A stretch of 64,000 nt of DNA from Gnetum montanum (GCA_015680685.1 MNCI01030336.1:275868-339867), one strand, 5' to 3'. Numbered from the stretch's first letter, positions 12,760-24,920 are shown. Notes: generated by a model not told the origin, from the sequence alone. Numbers and translations are program-made.

Positions 12760-13900
12760 ACAAGGTATGTTCCGATGGCTAGGTCCAATGGTGTGTTCCT
12801 AATGAAGATCAATTGCAAGTTCTCCAAGATGCTCATGAGGGCCCTTGTGGGGGTCATTATGCTGAGAGATGAACAACCATTAAAATCTTTCTTGCAGGAT
12901 ATTATTGGCTTACATTATTTTAGTACACCCATCATTTTGTCCAATCCTGTGAGCATTGCCAATGTGATAGGGGAATGACTGCTAAAATGAAGGATTAAAA
13001 ACAATGGATTTAACCCTTAGAACCCTTCGACATATGGGGTATTAATTTTATGAGGTTTATTACACTAATGTTTAATGGGAAAGCATACATTGTTGTTGCT
13101 ATTGATTATTTTACAAAATGGGCAAAAGGAGCCATCATTACTGACTGTACATCATCTACCACTGCACAATTAGTTCAACAACAAATCGTAAACAAGTTTG
13201 GTATGTCTCGTGCACTTATTTTTGATAATGGTACATATTTTACAAGTGCAACTTTTCGGAAGTTGATGCAATGCTTAGGAGTTGAGCATAAATTAACTAC
13301 ACCATATCATCCTCAAGCGAATGGTCAAGCCGAAGTCACCAATAGGGAAATCACAAAAATTTTAACACAAACCATTAGCAAATATAGGTGAGATTGGAGC
13401 ACCAAACTGAATGATGCTCTTTGGGCCTACTACTCCATATGGAAACTCCCTATAGGCTATTCTTCCTATGAGTTAGTGTACGGTAAAATTCCAACAATTC
13501 CTGTCCAAGCTGAGCTCCGTACATTATCTATAGCATGTGACCTTAACCTTGACCTCAATCTAGCACAAAAAGAATGGTTAATGAATCTTAACTTGCTAAG
13601 TGAAAATCGATTAGCTGCCTTGTCATCTAACAAACTGCACAAGGCCTTCAACAAGCAACTTCATGACCTAAGAATTAGAAAATTCAAATACCAACTAGGT
13701 GATAGGATTCTTTATTGGAATCTTGCACATGGGCCACAACTAACTAAATTTCAAACATTGTGAGAAGGACCTTATATCATTCATGAAAATTTTCCTTCAA
13801 GGATCATGATGATCTATAAACTTGGAAGCCCGAATAAGAAATTATTAGCAAAAATCTAGCAAACCAAACATTTCCATGAGCCCAAAATAGCTAGTACTAA
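12760..13900 (+). pseudogene. Integrase of element A
   Basis: The N-terminal HHCC finger is recognisable (HEGPCGGHY near 12826, CEHCQCDRG near 12953). In the core, the first catalytic Asp is replaced by Asn (GINFM, codon 13044-13046). The second Asp is intact (FDNG, codon 13224-13226) and the Glu is intact (QAEVTNRE, codon 13332-13334); they are 35 residues apart, the expected D-35-E spacing. The C-terminal part contains ELVYGKIP, HDLRIRKFKYQLGDRIL and EGPYIIHE. Stops at about 12870, 13020 and 13390 interrupt it. The enzyme would insert the DNA copy into the chromosome. Confidence 0.88.
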
Positions 13901-15455
13901 CACTACCTTTATTGATGGACAACCCTACTCATTATTTTGGGTCTTCTCCTTCCAACTCAATTGTGGGGGAGATGGCCACTAATGGTAATTATTTTAACCC
14001 CTCAATTTCTTTTTTTTTTTTTTTACACATTTTTTTTTACACATTTTTCATATTTACTTTTTTTTTTTACACCATCGTTAATATTTTTACTATTTCTTTC
14101 TCGATTACATTTTGTTTGATTTATTCTCACTTGTTACATAATAAGTGCTCATGATGATGGATTGTACTATAATAGTTTTTCTTGCTAATGTTTGATTTTT
14201 ATCTTTGACTTTTAATGTTGATGTTAAGATATGGTTTCTTTTGATGAAACAGGCAATGAGTCCATGTCATCCATTCATCCATTCAACTCTATGGTCTCCC
14301 TTTGTTTTGAATATGTACAGTCCTTTTTTCTAATCAAACCTATTAATGAATTGGTGGCTTGGTATTCTTCAAACCAAGAAAAGATTCAAATGAATTGAAA
14401 AGGGTGTGACTTCAAGGGGATTCAACACATTTGTGCTAGCCATTCTCTTAGGTACTTAAGATGTTTTTCATAGGTTTTTTATCATTCTGCTATCAACTAA
14501 TACTAGGAGGATGAATAAATCAAATAAGTCTTTGCATGGTATGATTCCCACTCAAAAAAATTGGTGGGAATTCAAAGCACACCCCTTAGACATAATAAAG
14601 GAACATGGGCTACAAGCACTTGTTATGGAACTAGATAGACATGTTACCCATACCTAAAAGTTTCCTCTAACTAAGGCCCTTTCTCACTTCCTATTTCTTT
14701 ATTCTTCTCTTTTTGAAATGGTGGTTGCTCTGTGAAAGCATTCTTATTCCTTCAAGAGGATGGGTTGATCAAGTGTGTTGATGTGAGGTCACTGGATGTG
14801 GTTAGTTTAATTTGGATTTGGACTGAATTTTATTAAGTTACCTTAACCACATAATTCACAAGGGACTTTACACAACCTTGATTTCAAGATTCCATTTCAT
14901 TCTCTCTTCTCTTTCCATATTACTTCTCGTATTCTACATCATTGCCGATTTTATGATTAGTCTATATCTTGGACAATGCATTGTTATTCTTTGGTAAATT
15001 CTTGCATGTGAATTCTTAACTATTATCTCCATATGTCATTCCTAGATCCTACGGATTCTTTGGTTTGTAGGTTTGTCAAGGCATAAAGGGCATCAGCCTG
15101 GTTTGGGGAGGATCCAGTAACATTCCTTTTTGGTGCAATTATTAAGTTCTTTCCCTTAAAAATTTCTTTCAATAAACTATTTCTCATTTCACCCCATCCA
15201 TGACATTTATTTTTGTTTTTCTCTTTCCTTCTATCCATTTTTATTAGCTTCACCATTGTTATTCCTCTTATGTTCCTTTTTTCTTTCATTTTCCATCCTA
15301 TTGTTACCAGAGGTTCACTCTTAGTCGAGGGGCCTGTCACAAATTTTTCCATTCCATTACTTATCTCACCCCTACACCTTGGGTAGTTATCACTTACAAA
15401 CCTCTAACCTAGGATTTTCCATACCCAAAACCTATCCAATGTGTTTCATATTGAG
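13900..15455 (+). other. Post-pol region of element A with internal purine tract
   Basis: There is no coding capacity. At 13963-13977 a GTGGGGGAGATGGCC box follows the end of pol; the same box is in C (33549) and D (47756), and a variant is in F. Poly-T runs at 14012-14070, a conserved GGCAATGAGTCCA box near 14251 and a GGGGAGGATCCA box near 15105 also recur in the relatives. This long spacer between integrase and the env-position frame is typical of Athila-like elements. Confidence 0.6.
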
Positions 15456-15893
15456 GTAAGGTATCAACTACATTATATCTTACCTATCCTTGCTAATTCG
15501 TGATTGTGTTGTGTGGGCAAATGGCAATCACATGAATAATGAACTGGGATAGGAGGGAGCACTCAAGATGGACTAGAGCTGGAACATTGACGCAAGGAAC
15601 ATGCTTAGTCATGTGGCCATGGACAAACAACGGTGTGCACCTTTTTAACATTGGTAGCAATGCGCATCATTTTCTTTTCTCTCTCTTTAACCTGTCAAAT
15701 GAGGGACTGGATGTCATCTATGTACAACATTCACCACAATGGTTATGAACACCAATGCTGTAATATGTTTGTCGATTCATTCATTGGGCACTTTAAGTCT
15801 GTTAATTCATGTCATCATAAGTTGTCATTTAGTCAATAATCCCATACCTTCTCAATATTTTGTAAGAAACTCAAGGACAAGTTTTCATTCAGT
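15456..15893 (+). pseudogene. Small 3' frame of element A behind a 65-bp intron
   Basis: A candidate intron runs from GAG|GTAAGG (intron start 15456) to ...GGGCAA| (end 15520), where the acceptor AG has mutated to AA. Element D has the same intron at the same length with an intact acceptor but a GC donor. ATGGC begins right after the acceptor. A frame from 15539 (MNWDRREHSRWTRAG) aligns residue by residue with D (MDWIQREHLEWTGAG), which argues that it was once coding. It lies in the position of env-like genes in Athila elements, but no signal peptide or convincing membrane segment is visible. Function unknown. Confidence 0.5.
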
Positions 15894-16757
15894 CATGGGG
15901 GTATGATGAGTCACCAAATAAGTGATTTGATATCAAATCTACAATATCAGATACGCAATATTGGCATTGGACCCCTGATATCGAACACGCGATGTCGGAG
16001 CCTATCTCATTGACTATAAACAAGAGACAGAAGGGCTTGGTCTTGAGTAATAATTTTTCAGTCCTTTAGCCAAACTCTTACAATTTTTCCCTTCTAGAGT
16101 CAAAATCATTTCTGAGCGCCCACAATAGGAGTCATAGAGTAAACGGATCTTTATTTAAGCATTGTATACCTGAGCACACCTTGTGTCCGGAAATAGAGAT
16201 GAACTTTGTGATAAACCTTGCAACATTCATAATAGCTTAATTACTGCATTTAATGTTATTTACTATTATTTAATGCTTTAAGTAGTTAATTAATGTTGTT
16301 TCCATAGAATTATTAATTATCAATTATCAATGAATTAGCACACTCAGCACAACCACTTCAAGCATACATGGAACACTTGGTAACCTAGTAATGACTAGCA
16401 TTTGGTAATCCCAATAGTGTTACACTGGTTCAGGATGTGTCTAAAGAGTGGGAACGGATGCTGGTGTTAGGAATTAATTCACATTAAAGTTACAAAAACC
16501 TATTAGTTAATTAAATCTTTTCACTACACACACTTAGGAGACCGAGATAGAAAATATAAAAAAACATAAAAATCATATGCCTCAACTTTACTTAACCATA
16601 CAATTGTGCCTTATAAGTAAGTTGGGAAGACAATGACTACATAACTCATCCTTGTTTTGCATAGGTGCATAAGCACTTAATCCTAGAAGTTCGACTAGAT
16701 TGCACATGAATGCTCGTATTCGTATGGTTGGCCGTAGGGGTACTTTATCGCTCATCA
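15894..16757 (+). repeat. Polypurine tract and 3' LTR of element A
   Basis: CATGGGGGTA immediately precedes the LTR start at 15904 and would prime plus-strand synthesis. The LTR (15904-16757) starts TGATGAGTCACC and ends CTCATCA, followed by the duplicated CTTAT. A TATA box CTATAAACAAGAG is near 16015. The LTR pair differs at many positions, mostly transitions. Confidence 0.93.
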
Positions 16758-16762
16758 CTTAT

Positions 16763-17059
16763 GAAGGTGGAGAAGTGGTTATCTTTGGTGACAACATAGC
16801 CCCTCGCATCATCAACAATGTAGACACTGAGCAAGGGTCGAAGGTAGAGGTCTCTAAAGACACACTGCTTATTTGCAATAAAAATCAATGTTGTTCGGCT
16901 AAAGAACCAAGCAAAATGAGCGACCTCCATGAGGAAACTCTATGGGAAAAATTTCCCTTCTCTATGGTAGATGACGGCCTTGGGGAGTATCGTCTTTTGC
17001 TTTTTAGGCCTTACACACTCCCTAACCCACATTGGGTTAGGAAACATCTATGCGATTAG
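16763..17059 (+). pseudogene. Element B protease region, resumed after element A
   Basis: Once A and one copy of CTTAT are removed, the frame that ends at 6778 (VSSPIH, a stop, EIHLPY) continues as EGGEVVIFGDNIAP. This fits the S-S-x-H...EG...V-x-GD linker that follows protease in Tat elements. The frame stays open to 17059 (FRPYTLPNPHWVRKHLCD) and then stops. RT begins only at about 22700, so protease and RT are separated by about 5.6 kb. Confidence 0.7.
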
Positions 17060-17459
17060 GGCATGTCCCTAACTTGCTTACCTGTCTAACTTATCTTTAG
17101 TCCCTTTTGCCTTTATAGTTTCAGTTTGTGTTATGTTTACTTCTTGCATTAGTTATGCTTTCATTTAGCTGTAACAAAAAAAAAAGAAAAAAATCAAAAT
17201 CCAAAAAAAAAAGTAAAAAGTAAAAAACACAACACAAAAAAACAAATGTGGCCTGCAATGGCCTTAAACTATCACATGGGGTCCATAAGGGGCCTAATTA
17301 TATCAAAAAAAATCCAAAGTGTGATCAACTAAAATACAAGTTAAAATGATACTACCATAGATAAATAAGTATCATTCCTTTCATTAAATTATAAAAAAAA
17401 ATACATAGTTCAAGATTACATCCACATCAAAAGATACAAAAATTTTCCAATAGTAGGGC
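17060..17459 (+). other. Non-coding AT-rich segment of element B
   Basis: Poly-A rich (17177-17240). It contains one GGCCTTAAACTATCACATGG unit near 17262 that resembles the minisatellite units at 26210-26520. Nothing else is recognised. Confidence 0.4.
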
Positions 17460-20400
17460 TACATCTCAAATGTTTTAAATGTGTAACTAAGGCTCTTCCC
17501 CTCTATCTTTATCTACTGCTCCACTAGGTCCTACATCTTCACCTAGATCCTACGCAAAATAAGGACAAAAAAATAAACCAATCAGTAAAGAGGATAACAT
17601 GTGAAATTATTACGAAACATATAGTAAGAAAGTAAATTTAACCAACCTGAGATTGGCCCATGTTCATGTCTAGAGGTATTCTATTGAGGCTAGCCTCTAG
17701 GTGTCAGAGGATCTCCTTCTCTGTCATATGTGCCCAATCTTCCTCTCCCAAATCAACACCTACGAGAGTCTTCGCTTTCTCCATGGCTGTCCATACGGGT
17801 GGCCCTGTAGAAAATTTGGCAAATGTAACCTCTCTGAAAGGAACAACAATTTTCCTCTCTTGGGGCTCACTCACCACTAAGTGTTTTGCAAACCTGTTGT
17901 AAGCCTGCATCACACCAATGACGTCAAGGAAGATGACGTGACCTCGACTCTCCACCGGCTCATCTCTATATTTCTTACGATAGGCTATGTGTTCCATCTT
18001 GTAATAGTACTTATGGCTCTTTTGAGTTTGTCCCCACTCATATACTTTGGCATTGTAGTCCTTTCAGTTTTGGTTCTTCCAAGCCAAGAGGTCCATTTGC
18101 AAGTGTTGCTGAATAACCTTGTGAGTGGCCTCATTCTTGCCCCTGATGGTCAACCAATACCTAGCATAATTAATCACAGCTATATGCCAGCTACCGTCTA
18201 ATTTATCATGGGTCACCAAGAAGTCGTACCATGACTGCAAGTCTTGCAATTGAGTTACTTGGTTCACCTTCTATTCCTCAAGTTTTTGCACTTGGTTCCA
18301 AAGCTCCTCGTTCACACACCTACACTACCATCATGATCGTGGTGAGTGCAACGCGCACTTGCTTGCCTTTTCATATATATGATGAGGCACCTGTTCTACC
18401 TTAAGAGGGAACTCAGGTACAACATCAACTTAGACTATCCTTTGTAGGTCCCACTTGAGTAGTGAGCTTGTTAAACCAAAAAGGGAAAACATTAGTTGCA
18501 AGACAAAAAAAACTACACAAAAAATAACAACAATGTAAACATACCTATCTCAAGATCTATTTGTTTCAGTAGGTTGATCATGTCATCCACTATGCCTTGC
18601 ATAAAGGCAAACTTGTCTGGAGTTTCTACCCACGGTTGTGAGCGAAAAGTGGACGTAGATTCAGGACACTTAGTAGAAGCATCACCCGCTGGAAGATAAA
18701 GTGTGCTAGCATCATTAAAAATATATATATAATATATAAAAAATGAATGATGTAAAAAAGAAAGAAGAAGAGAGAGAAGGAGAAGAAATGAAAATGGCAA
18801 TGCAAAGCTCCTACCCTACAAACCCTTAGTGGTGAGAAATGGGGGATCGCCCATATGCACGTCTTCAAACAAACCATCAAACTCACCATCCTCAAAATGC
18901 AGCCCTGATTCTTCAAACTACCTTAAAATATTATCAAAATCCTCATCTACCATGTGTCCCTTGGGTTGAGGGACATCATCTGTCCTGTGTCCCTCAAGTT
19001 GAGGGACATTGTCATCTAAGGGTTCCTCCTCTATAGCACAGGCCTCCTCCTCACCTATATTGCACAAACACAAGCTAGAGCATTGCACAAGAAAAATATA
19101 TGTAATAATATATATATATATAAAAATGGAAACATATTAAATAATGTATACTTACCAGCAAACTTTGATCATGCATTGTTAAGTCTAAGACATAACTTCT
19201 TACCCCTTTCTTCAATTTCGTGCATGGGCTCCTCCATGGGGTGAGGCTTCTTGATTTGCATTTTCAATCTCACCATCTCAGTGATGAGTCATGCTTCCCT
19301 CACTACATTTCCTATGTTGGTGGGAGAAGCCTCTCTAGCACTATCGCGCACACAGTAGGATGGCCCCATGTGGCCCTTGGTGGTTACTGAAAAGGACTCA
19401 CCAATAGCCTCTGGGGGGTCCTATGACCGTGTTGTGCAAAATAGATGGCGAATCCATGGCTTGGATATCTAGGTGCAATCTTGAATCATCCATAGCCCAT
19501 TTTCATGAACCACTAAGAATTTTGCAAACCTTCTCAAGCACGCTATGAATAAGGCAAAATGTACATGAGAGCATGCCTCGAGGTTGCTACACAGTTTGAT
19601 CATTTCGGCTTGTAAGCCATTCACAAGGTATTTGGCCCAGTTGTATTGTGTCTCTCCCTCTATCACATCCCTCATAACCCAAGCTTTCTCTACCCCAAGG
19701 ACCTTTCCTTGGGAAAGTAGCTTAGGAAATGCATGAGCATGAAAAATGGGATAGAGGTGTTAGGCCACCAAAAATTTTACCTTTTTCATAGGAATACCCT
19801 TATGACCTTTCTCAGTGCCCAGCCACTCCTCAATGTCCCTTCTATGGTTTAGCTCACTGTTAGTCTTCTCACCTATAGGTAAACCTTTAGAGAGAACATC
19901 AAAGAGATCCAAAAAGAGATCATCCATGATCTCAAATATCACCCATACATTGTGAACCTGCGTGTGAAAATGGTCGGCACTCTTCATGAAAGAGTTGACA
20001 AGCGCAATTATCTCTGCTATAGGGATGCTTGGGTTCACGATCAAAAAGAGGTCCATGAGCCCAACCTGTTGAAGGCTTTAGGTTATCCTTGCTGGGGCCT
20101 CATGGCACAACCAGCACTATGAATCATCAACCTTACCATACTTGAAAAGAAGATTGGCCTCAGTGCATCTTGAGATAATCACTATGACCTCCCTGGACTT
20201 AGCTACAACTACAATAAACAAAGGCAGAATTAGCAATGTGATGAAAAGGTAAAAATTAAAAGTGCATGAAAATAAATGGGTAATGCAATTGACCTAACAC
20301 AAATGGTGTGGGGAATGGCAATACTGGGACTAAAACCTCTTCTATACTAGGTATCCGAGATGTCCACTCAATATCCAACCAACTAAGATCCTAGCACTTC

Positions 20401-21140
20401 ACAAAAGATTTGGAGTATCTAATAGGGTAATTTGTCATATCCACCTCAATTTTTCCTATAAATCCAACATGCATGTTCTCAGCAAATGAAAACTCTTGTA
20501 GGGTTGTTTGGACCAGAGCTAATATCCCTTCTCCATCGTGAAGGTTGTGTTCATCAACAAAGAACCTAGCAACAAGCAAAGAAAGTAGTTAGCATCCCAA
20601 GTCATTAAACAATAGGCAATGTAAGATAAAGAGAAAAAATTACAATAGGGATCACCCTCCAGCATAGTAAACCATCCTAGGTGGGTTCTAGAAGATAGTG
20701 TGCATACGACGGGCAAGCAATACAGTGTTTTATTTATGATAACATTGGAACTCGGGCATCTTCCAAATCCAAGACAAGAGCCTGAGGCCTCTCGGGTGCT
20801 AGCTTGAGCTTCTTACCCCTTTGCCTTCAACAGGTTCATTGGACATGAATTTCAAGATTCCCCGATTTGCCCCAGGCAACAACATCTTGACTAAGACACC
20901 TGCTACTTCAGTAGACAAGCGTAACCATATGATCACACTAAAGTGGTGAATTAGGAATTCCAAGAATTCTTTTGCACCCTCTTAAAACCAAACCACCTAG
21001 TATCCCACATGCACATGTGGTGTGGGAACATTTGGCATGGGATCACTCATACAACATAGGATTCCTACCAGTTCAACCATAATGAGGGCAGGTTTCAACA
21101 AGACCTTGCAATGCCATGGTAACGAAAGCATTAGTATTGG
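17460..21140 (-). pseudogene. Antisense multi-exon gene inside element B, function unknown
   Basis: On the minus strand long open stretches are separated by short GT-AG introns: about 20566-20643, 20209-20293, 19055-19155 (GTAAGT donor), 18689-18814, 18467-18544 (weaker acceptor), and 17550-17646. Removing them joins frames correctly at four junctions that I checked (at 20.25, 19.1, 18.75 and 17.6 kb). The long exon at 19156-20208 includes MDLFLIVNPSIPIAE and EWLGTEKGHKG. An acidic exon follows (18815-19054), then a Trp/Lys-rich, coiled region with MEHIAYRKKYRDEPVE and FREVTFAKFSTGPPVW. A few in-frame stops (mostly TAG at likely CAG) and a broken first exon near 20.65-21.1 kb make it a pseudogene. 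I do not recognise the family. Introns show that it is not a processed copy carried in the sense RNA. It may be an extra ORF of a Tat element, as known antisense in maize Grande, or a captured host gene. Confidence 0.55.
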
Positions 21141-21186
21141 AAAAGGGTAACAAAAACAACAAAAGTAATAAACAATGCATAAAAAA

Positions 21187-21600
21187 ACCTCAAAAATTTT
21201 CTAACTATTGGTCATGCTCCTATAGAGTGTGACACTTTCTAAGAAAAATTTTTCTAAGTGTTTGGCATGCTCCCAGGGAGCATGACAACTGTGGAACAAC
21301 CGACAAAGAATTTGAAAAATGTTTCTAAGTGTTGGTCACGCGCCTAGGGAGCATGACAATTGTAGAGTCATCAGTAGAAAAAGTTGCACAAATTTTTCAA
21401 GTGTGGGTCACGCTCCTTCGGAGTGTGACAACTGTAAAGTAACTAGCAAAAAAATTTAAAAAAAATTTCTAAGTGTTGGTCATGCTATCAAGAAGCGTAA
21501 CAACTGTAAATTTACTAGCAAAAATGTGTAAAAATTTTCCAAGTGTTGGTCACACTCCCAGGGAGCGTGACAATGGCAGAATGTGCAAATTTTTCCAAAC
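21187..21600. repeat. Tandem array of about 75-bp units, each with a palindrome
   Basis: About six units. Each carries a near-perfect palindrome with arms GTCACGCTCC and GGAGCGTGAC, then ACAACTGTA, a variable A-rich stretch, and AATTTTTCTAAGTGTTG. Arms vary by C/T and G/A, and sometimes both arms have changed together (21350, 21410). It lies just upstream of the antisense gene (on its 5' side) and shares its motif with the U3 arrays of the same element. Confidence 0.8.
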
Positions 21601-22690
21601 GCAGAACATAGTAGTGCCAAAATTTTTCTAACTTTTTGTCATACTCTCAATGACACCCAAAGCTTGACAGCCGATGCAGAACACCCATGGAATCCTTGTC
21701 TCGTCTTGTCATGTGGAACACGCAAGAAACCCTTGTTACACGACATGGGACGTGGGGCCCCCAAAACCCTCTTGATGCACTATGCTAACGGCACATGTAA
21801 AACTCTCATTCCATCCCACAGTGTAGGGCATTATAGAAAACCTTGTCCCATCCCACAGTGTTGAAACCTTAGAAACCCTTGGCAAAACCCTTGCCTAGCA
21901 CCACAACGTAGGACACCCTTAAACCCTTAATGCCATAAAAAGAGGAGAATGAAGAAGAAGAGAAAGTAAAATCCATGGCATGCACTTCCTCCCTAGTTGT
22001 GGCACAATGGCCATAGCGATGGCAACAATAGCAATGGTACCTACCCACAGCCGGTTGCCTTCCGAACCCCAAAACCCAAAACACAGATGCGTGGGAAAAA
22101 TAAGAAGCAACAAAATTATGAGGGTAGGGCATGATGGCCTACCTGGCAGACGGTGTCTCTTAGTGTTCTTCGATGCATGCCATAGGAAGATGCCTCAAGG
22201 TGCACTCACCTTTGTCAATGTTGGTAAGGCCAGGGTGTCTACACTTGCTCCTGCATACCATCTTCTTGTTGTCACACTATGGCTCTCCTATTGTTACGCT
22301 TTAGCTTTCCTCTAGTGGCTGCTACGCTCTACCTTGGCCACGCTACGCTCAGATGACTGTTGGCTCTAACGGTGAAAATGATAGGTTTACCATGGGTAAA
22401 ATCTCTATTTATACCCTTCAAGGTCAAGTGACACATCACCTTTTCGGGACGTCCCATGACCCACACATAATATGGAATGCCCCATGTCCCACGTAGTGTA
22501 ACACCTAGAGTTAGAAAAATTTTCTAAATTTTTTAGTTTCTTACACTGAGAATTTTTTTTTACATTTTTGGCTTACCTAATAAATATTCAGCTTGGTCCC
22601 ATGTCAAAACCATTTCAATCCTTGATTAAACCTACATCCCATGCATAGTCTATGGTTCGCTATGACCTTAAATTGGCAATTTTATGACCA
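21601..22690 (+). other. Non-coding segment of element B before RT
   Basis: No supported gene. It contains further scattered GCTACGCTC / CACGCTACGCTC words near 22320-22360, two similar TCCCACAGTGT segments (21812-21868), and one CTATGACCTTAAATTGGC unit near 22657 that matches the minisatellite at 26210-26520. A single N is at 22707. Confidence 0.4.
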
Positions 22691-24090
22691 ATTGAGGCCA
22701 CAAGAAANGAAGGATCTCTTGAAAAATGAATGCATACGAGAGTCTTTAGTCGCCCTTAGCCTTGACTAAACCTTATGGCAAACTCATGAGATTCATAAAC
22801 ACAAAACTTTTGGACTTCGAACAACTTGCCTATGACACCAACATAGCATCCCTAGAGACATCACTAGATTGGCTAGAACATCTAGTCCAAGCTCTAGACT
22901 TAGAAGTAGGTGACATGACCACGGATCCCCTCATAGAAATCCCTGTAACAACTTGCAAAGTTGAGGCAAAAACATCGAAACTTAGTTCCTTACTAGAGCC
23001 TCAAATCCAACAAAGCATCTATAAAGACCTTACCAACAATGTCAAGGCATTCACATGGTCTTACGAGGACAGGTTGGGCTTAGACCCATGTATAATACAG
23101 CATAACATTATCCTAGATCCATGCATTAAACCAATTAAACAAAAGGCTCATAAAATCAAGCCTAATGTCACATTAGCTATCCACAATGAGATCACGTTAG
23201 CTCTATAAAGTCGGTTTCATCCAGGAAGTTGACTATGCAGACTAGGTTTCATACATCATAATTGTCCCCAAGAAAAATGGAAGTATACGCATTTGCATAG
23301 ACTTATGAGACCTAAACAAGGAAACCATTAAAGATGATTTCCCATTGCCTAGTATTGACCAACTCGTAAACACTACAACTAGTCATGCTTTATTGTCCTT
23401 CATGGATGGGTTCTTGGGGTACAACCAAATTCACATCAACCCAGAGCATCATCTTACCACTACTTTCATGACCCCTTGGGGTACATTTTGTTGTACAATG
23501 ATGTCCTTTGGACTAAAGAATGTAGGAGCAACATATCAACATGCAATGACATACATCTTTAGTGATTATTTGTTAGAATTGCTCAATGACTACATTGAAC
23601 ACATAGCGGTTAAGTCCAAAGTGGCTTATGACCATGCGAGTAACTTGGACTATGTCCTCAAACATTGTCATAGACATGACGTTAGGCTTAATCTAAAAAA
23701 GTGTCTTTGGCATTAAAACTAGTTGCATATGAGGCCTTGTGGTATCAGAAGCAGGGATATGTGTAGACCCTAACAAGGTCAAGGCTATCACCAACTTGGC
23801 ACCACCAGCAAACCTTAAGGAGTTACATGGGTTACAAGGTAGGATACAATTCATACGTAGGTTTATCCCAAGATTGACTGATAAGTTGCAGCCAATGCAA
23901 CATGTACTTAAAAAGGGTATCCACTATGAATGGATAGGTCAATGCCAAGAGGCATTTGACAACCTGAAAAAGGAGATGGCTCAACTTCCAACACTCTATC
24001 CTTCACAAAAAGATAAACCTTTCTACATCTACTTTGTGACCTTAGACATGTCCATTACTTCCCTGCTTTTTCAAAAGTGAGATAATGGCT
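22691..24090 (+). pseudogene. Reverse transcriptase of element B
   Basis: Landmarks: the Gag-Pol linker with CIIQHNIILDPCIKPIKQK (about 23088-23145), GSIRICIDL-like residues near 23280, DFPLPSIDQLV (about 23335), FMDGFLGYNQIHINPEHH (about 23401-23454), WGTFCCTMMSFGLKNVGATY (about 23480-23540), and the polymerase box region LNDYIEHIAVKSK (about 23584-23622), where the usual YVDDIIVKS has lost its second Asp. The thumb follows: GICVDPNKVKAI (23757) and GRIQFIRRFIPRLTDKLQP (23843). Order and wording are those of Tat-lineage RT. Stops at about 23205, 23310 and 23715. Confidence 0.85.
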
Positions 24091-24920
24091 CTGAGGTCCT
24101 TGTTTACTATTTAATCCATGCATTATAGCACACAAGGAAAAATATAACAATGTGGAAAAAAATAGTCTTGCCTTAGTCTTTGTGCTTAAAAAGTGGAGAC
24201 ACCACCTTTTCTGCAACTAAGTCAATGTCGTTTGCAAGAGCAACGTACTTAGGGCTATTACAAAAAACATATATGAAAGTAGTAGAATAGCAAGATGGAA
24301 GGTAATAACCATGGACTTTGACCTACACTATATAGCACAGGCATCCACAAAAGGTCAAGCAATAGCCGCCCAACTTACAGCTTCACCTGGAGACGATTAA
24401 GAAACAATATATCTAGAATTCCCAGATGAGCATGTCAGTAGTATAAGCCAAGTATCTGCAAATTTTAAGGCTATTTTACACTTTGATGATGCTTCGACCA
24501 CACAAGGTAGTAGTGCCATTGTCGTTATTACATTCCCCTCTAATGAAATCCTACCCTTCGCATATCACTTTGCATTTCTTTGTACAAACAATGTGGTAGA
24601 GTGCGAAGGTCTCCTTAGAGGCATCTTAGCAGTTCAAGAGTTAGGAATCTAAAACATAATAGCCTAAGGCAATTCACAGATCATTATTAACCAAGTCACA
24701 GACGTGTATGCTTGTAAGGCACAACATCTACAACGTTACTGTGATTTGGCAAAATACTTAAAACAATTTGCAACCATAAATGTCCAACATATCCCTTGTA
24801 ATGAAAATGCCATAGCTGACGCACTAGCTACCTTAGCCTTAAGTATAGCGCCAAATAGTTTTTCTGCTTTGCTCGCTTCAATAATGGACTGCATTGAATC
24901 TATAACTCATACAACAAGCA
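24091..24920 (+). pseudogene. RNase H and additional archaeal-type RNase H of element B
   Basis: The first RNase H is decayed (LVLALKKWRHHLF-like residues near 24175, an AALAARLTASPG-like end near 24370). A second, better kept domain follows: FDDASTTQGSSAIV (about 24481), PFAYHFAFLCTNNVVECEGL (about 24555-24615), GNSQIIINQVTDVY (about 24667) and HIPCNENAIADALATLA (about 24787-24838). The duplicated RNase H with CTNNxAEYEAL and ADALATLA motifs defines the Tat lineage. The Glu and the last Asp are visible. The GDSQ aspartate has become Asn. Confidence 0.88.

Larger units (their letters stand above)
6779..16757 (+). mobile_element. Element A: complete-length Athila-like Ty3/gypsy retrotransposon
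   Basis: The 9979-bp element has LTRs of 857 and 854 bp that start TGATGAG and end CTCATCA (a perfect 7-bp terminal inverted repeat) and an exact 5-bp target duplication. Internal order: primer site, gag, protease, RT, RNase H, integrase, long post-pol region, a small intron-preceded 3' frame, purine tract. It is the most complete member of its family here and serves as the reference for C, D and F. Every gene has stops, and the first integrase aspartate is Asn. The two LTRs differ at many sites, mostly transitions, so the insertion is old. Confidence 0.92.

Noticed and set aside
13990-14154. Phe-rich open frames
   Set aside because: Produced by poly-T runs in the post-pol region.
21187-21600. 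CRISPR-like appearance of the palindromic repeat array
   Set aside because: Spacers are not unique, unit lengths vary, there are no cas genes and the context is a plant retrotransposon.
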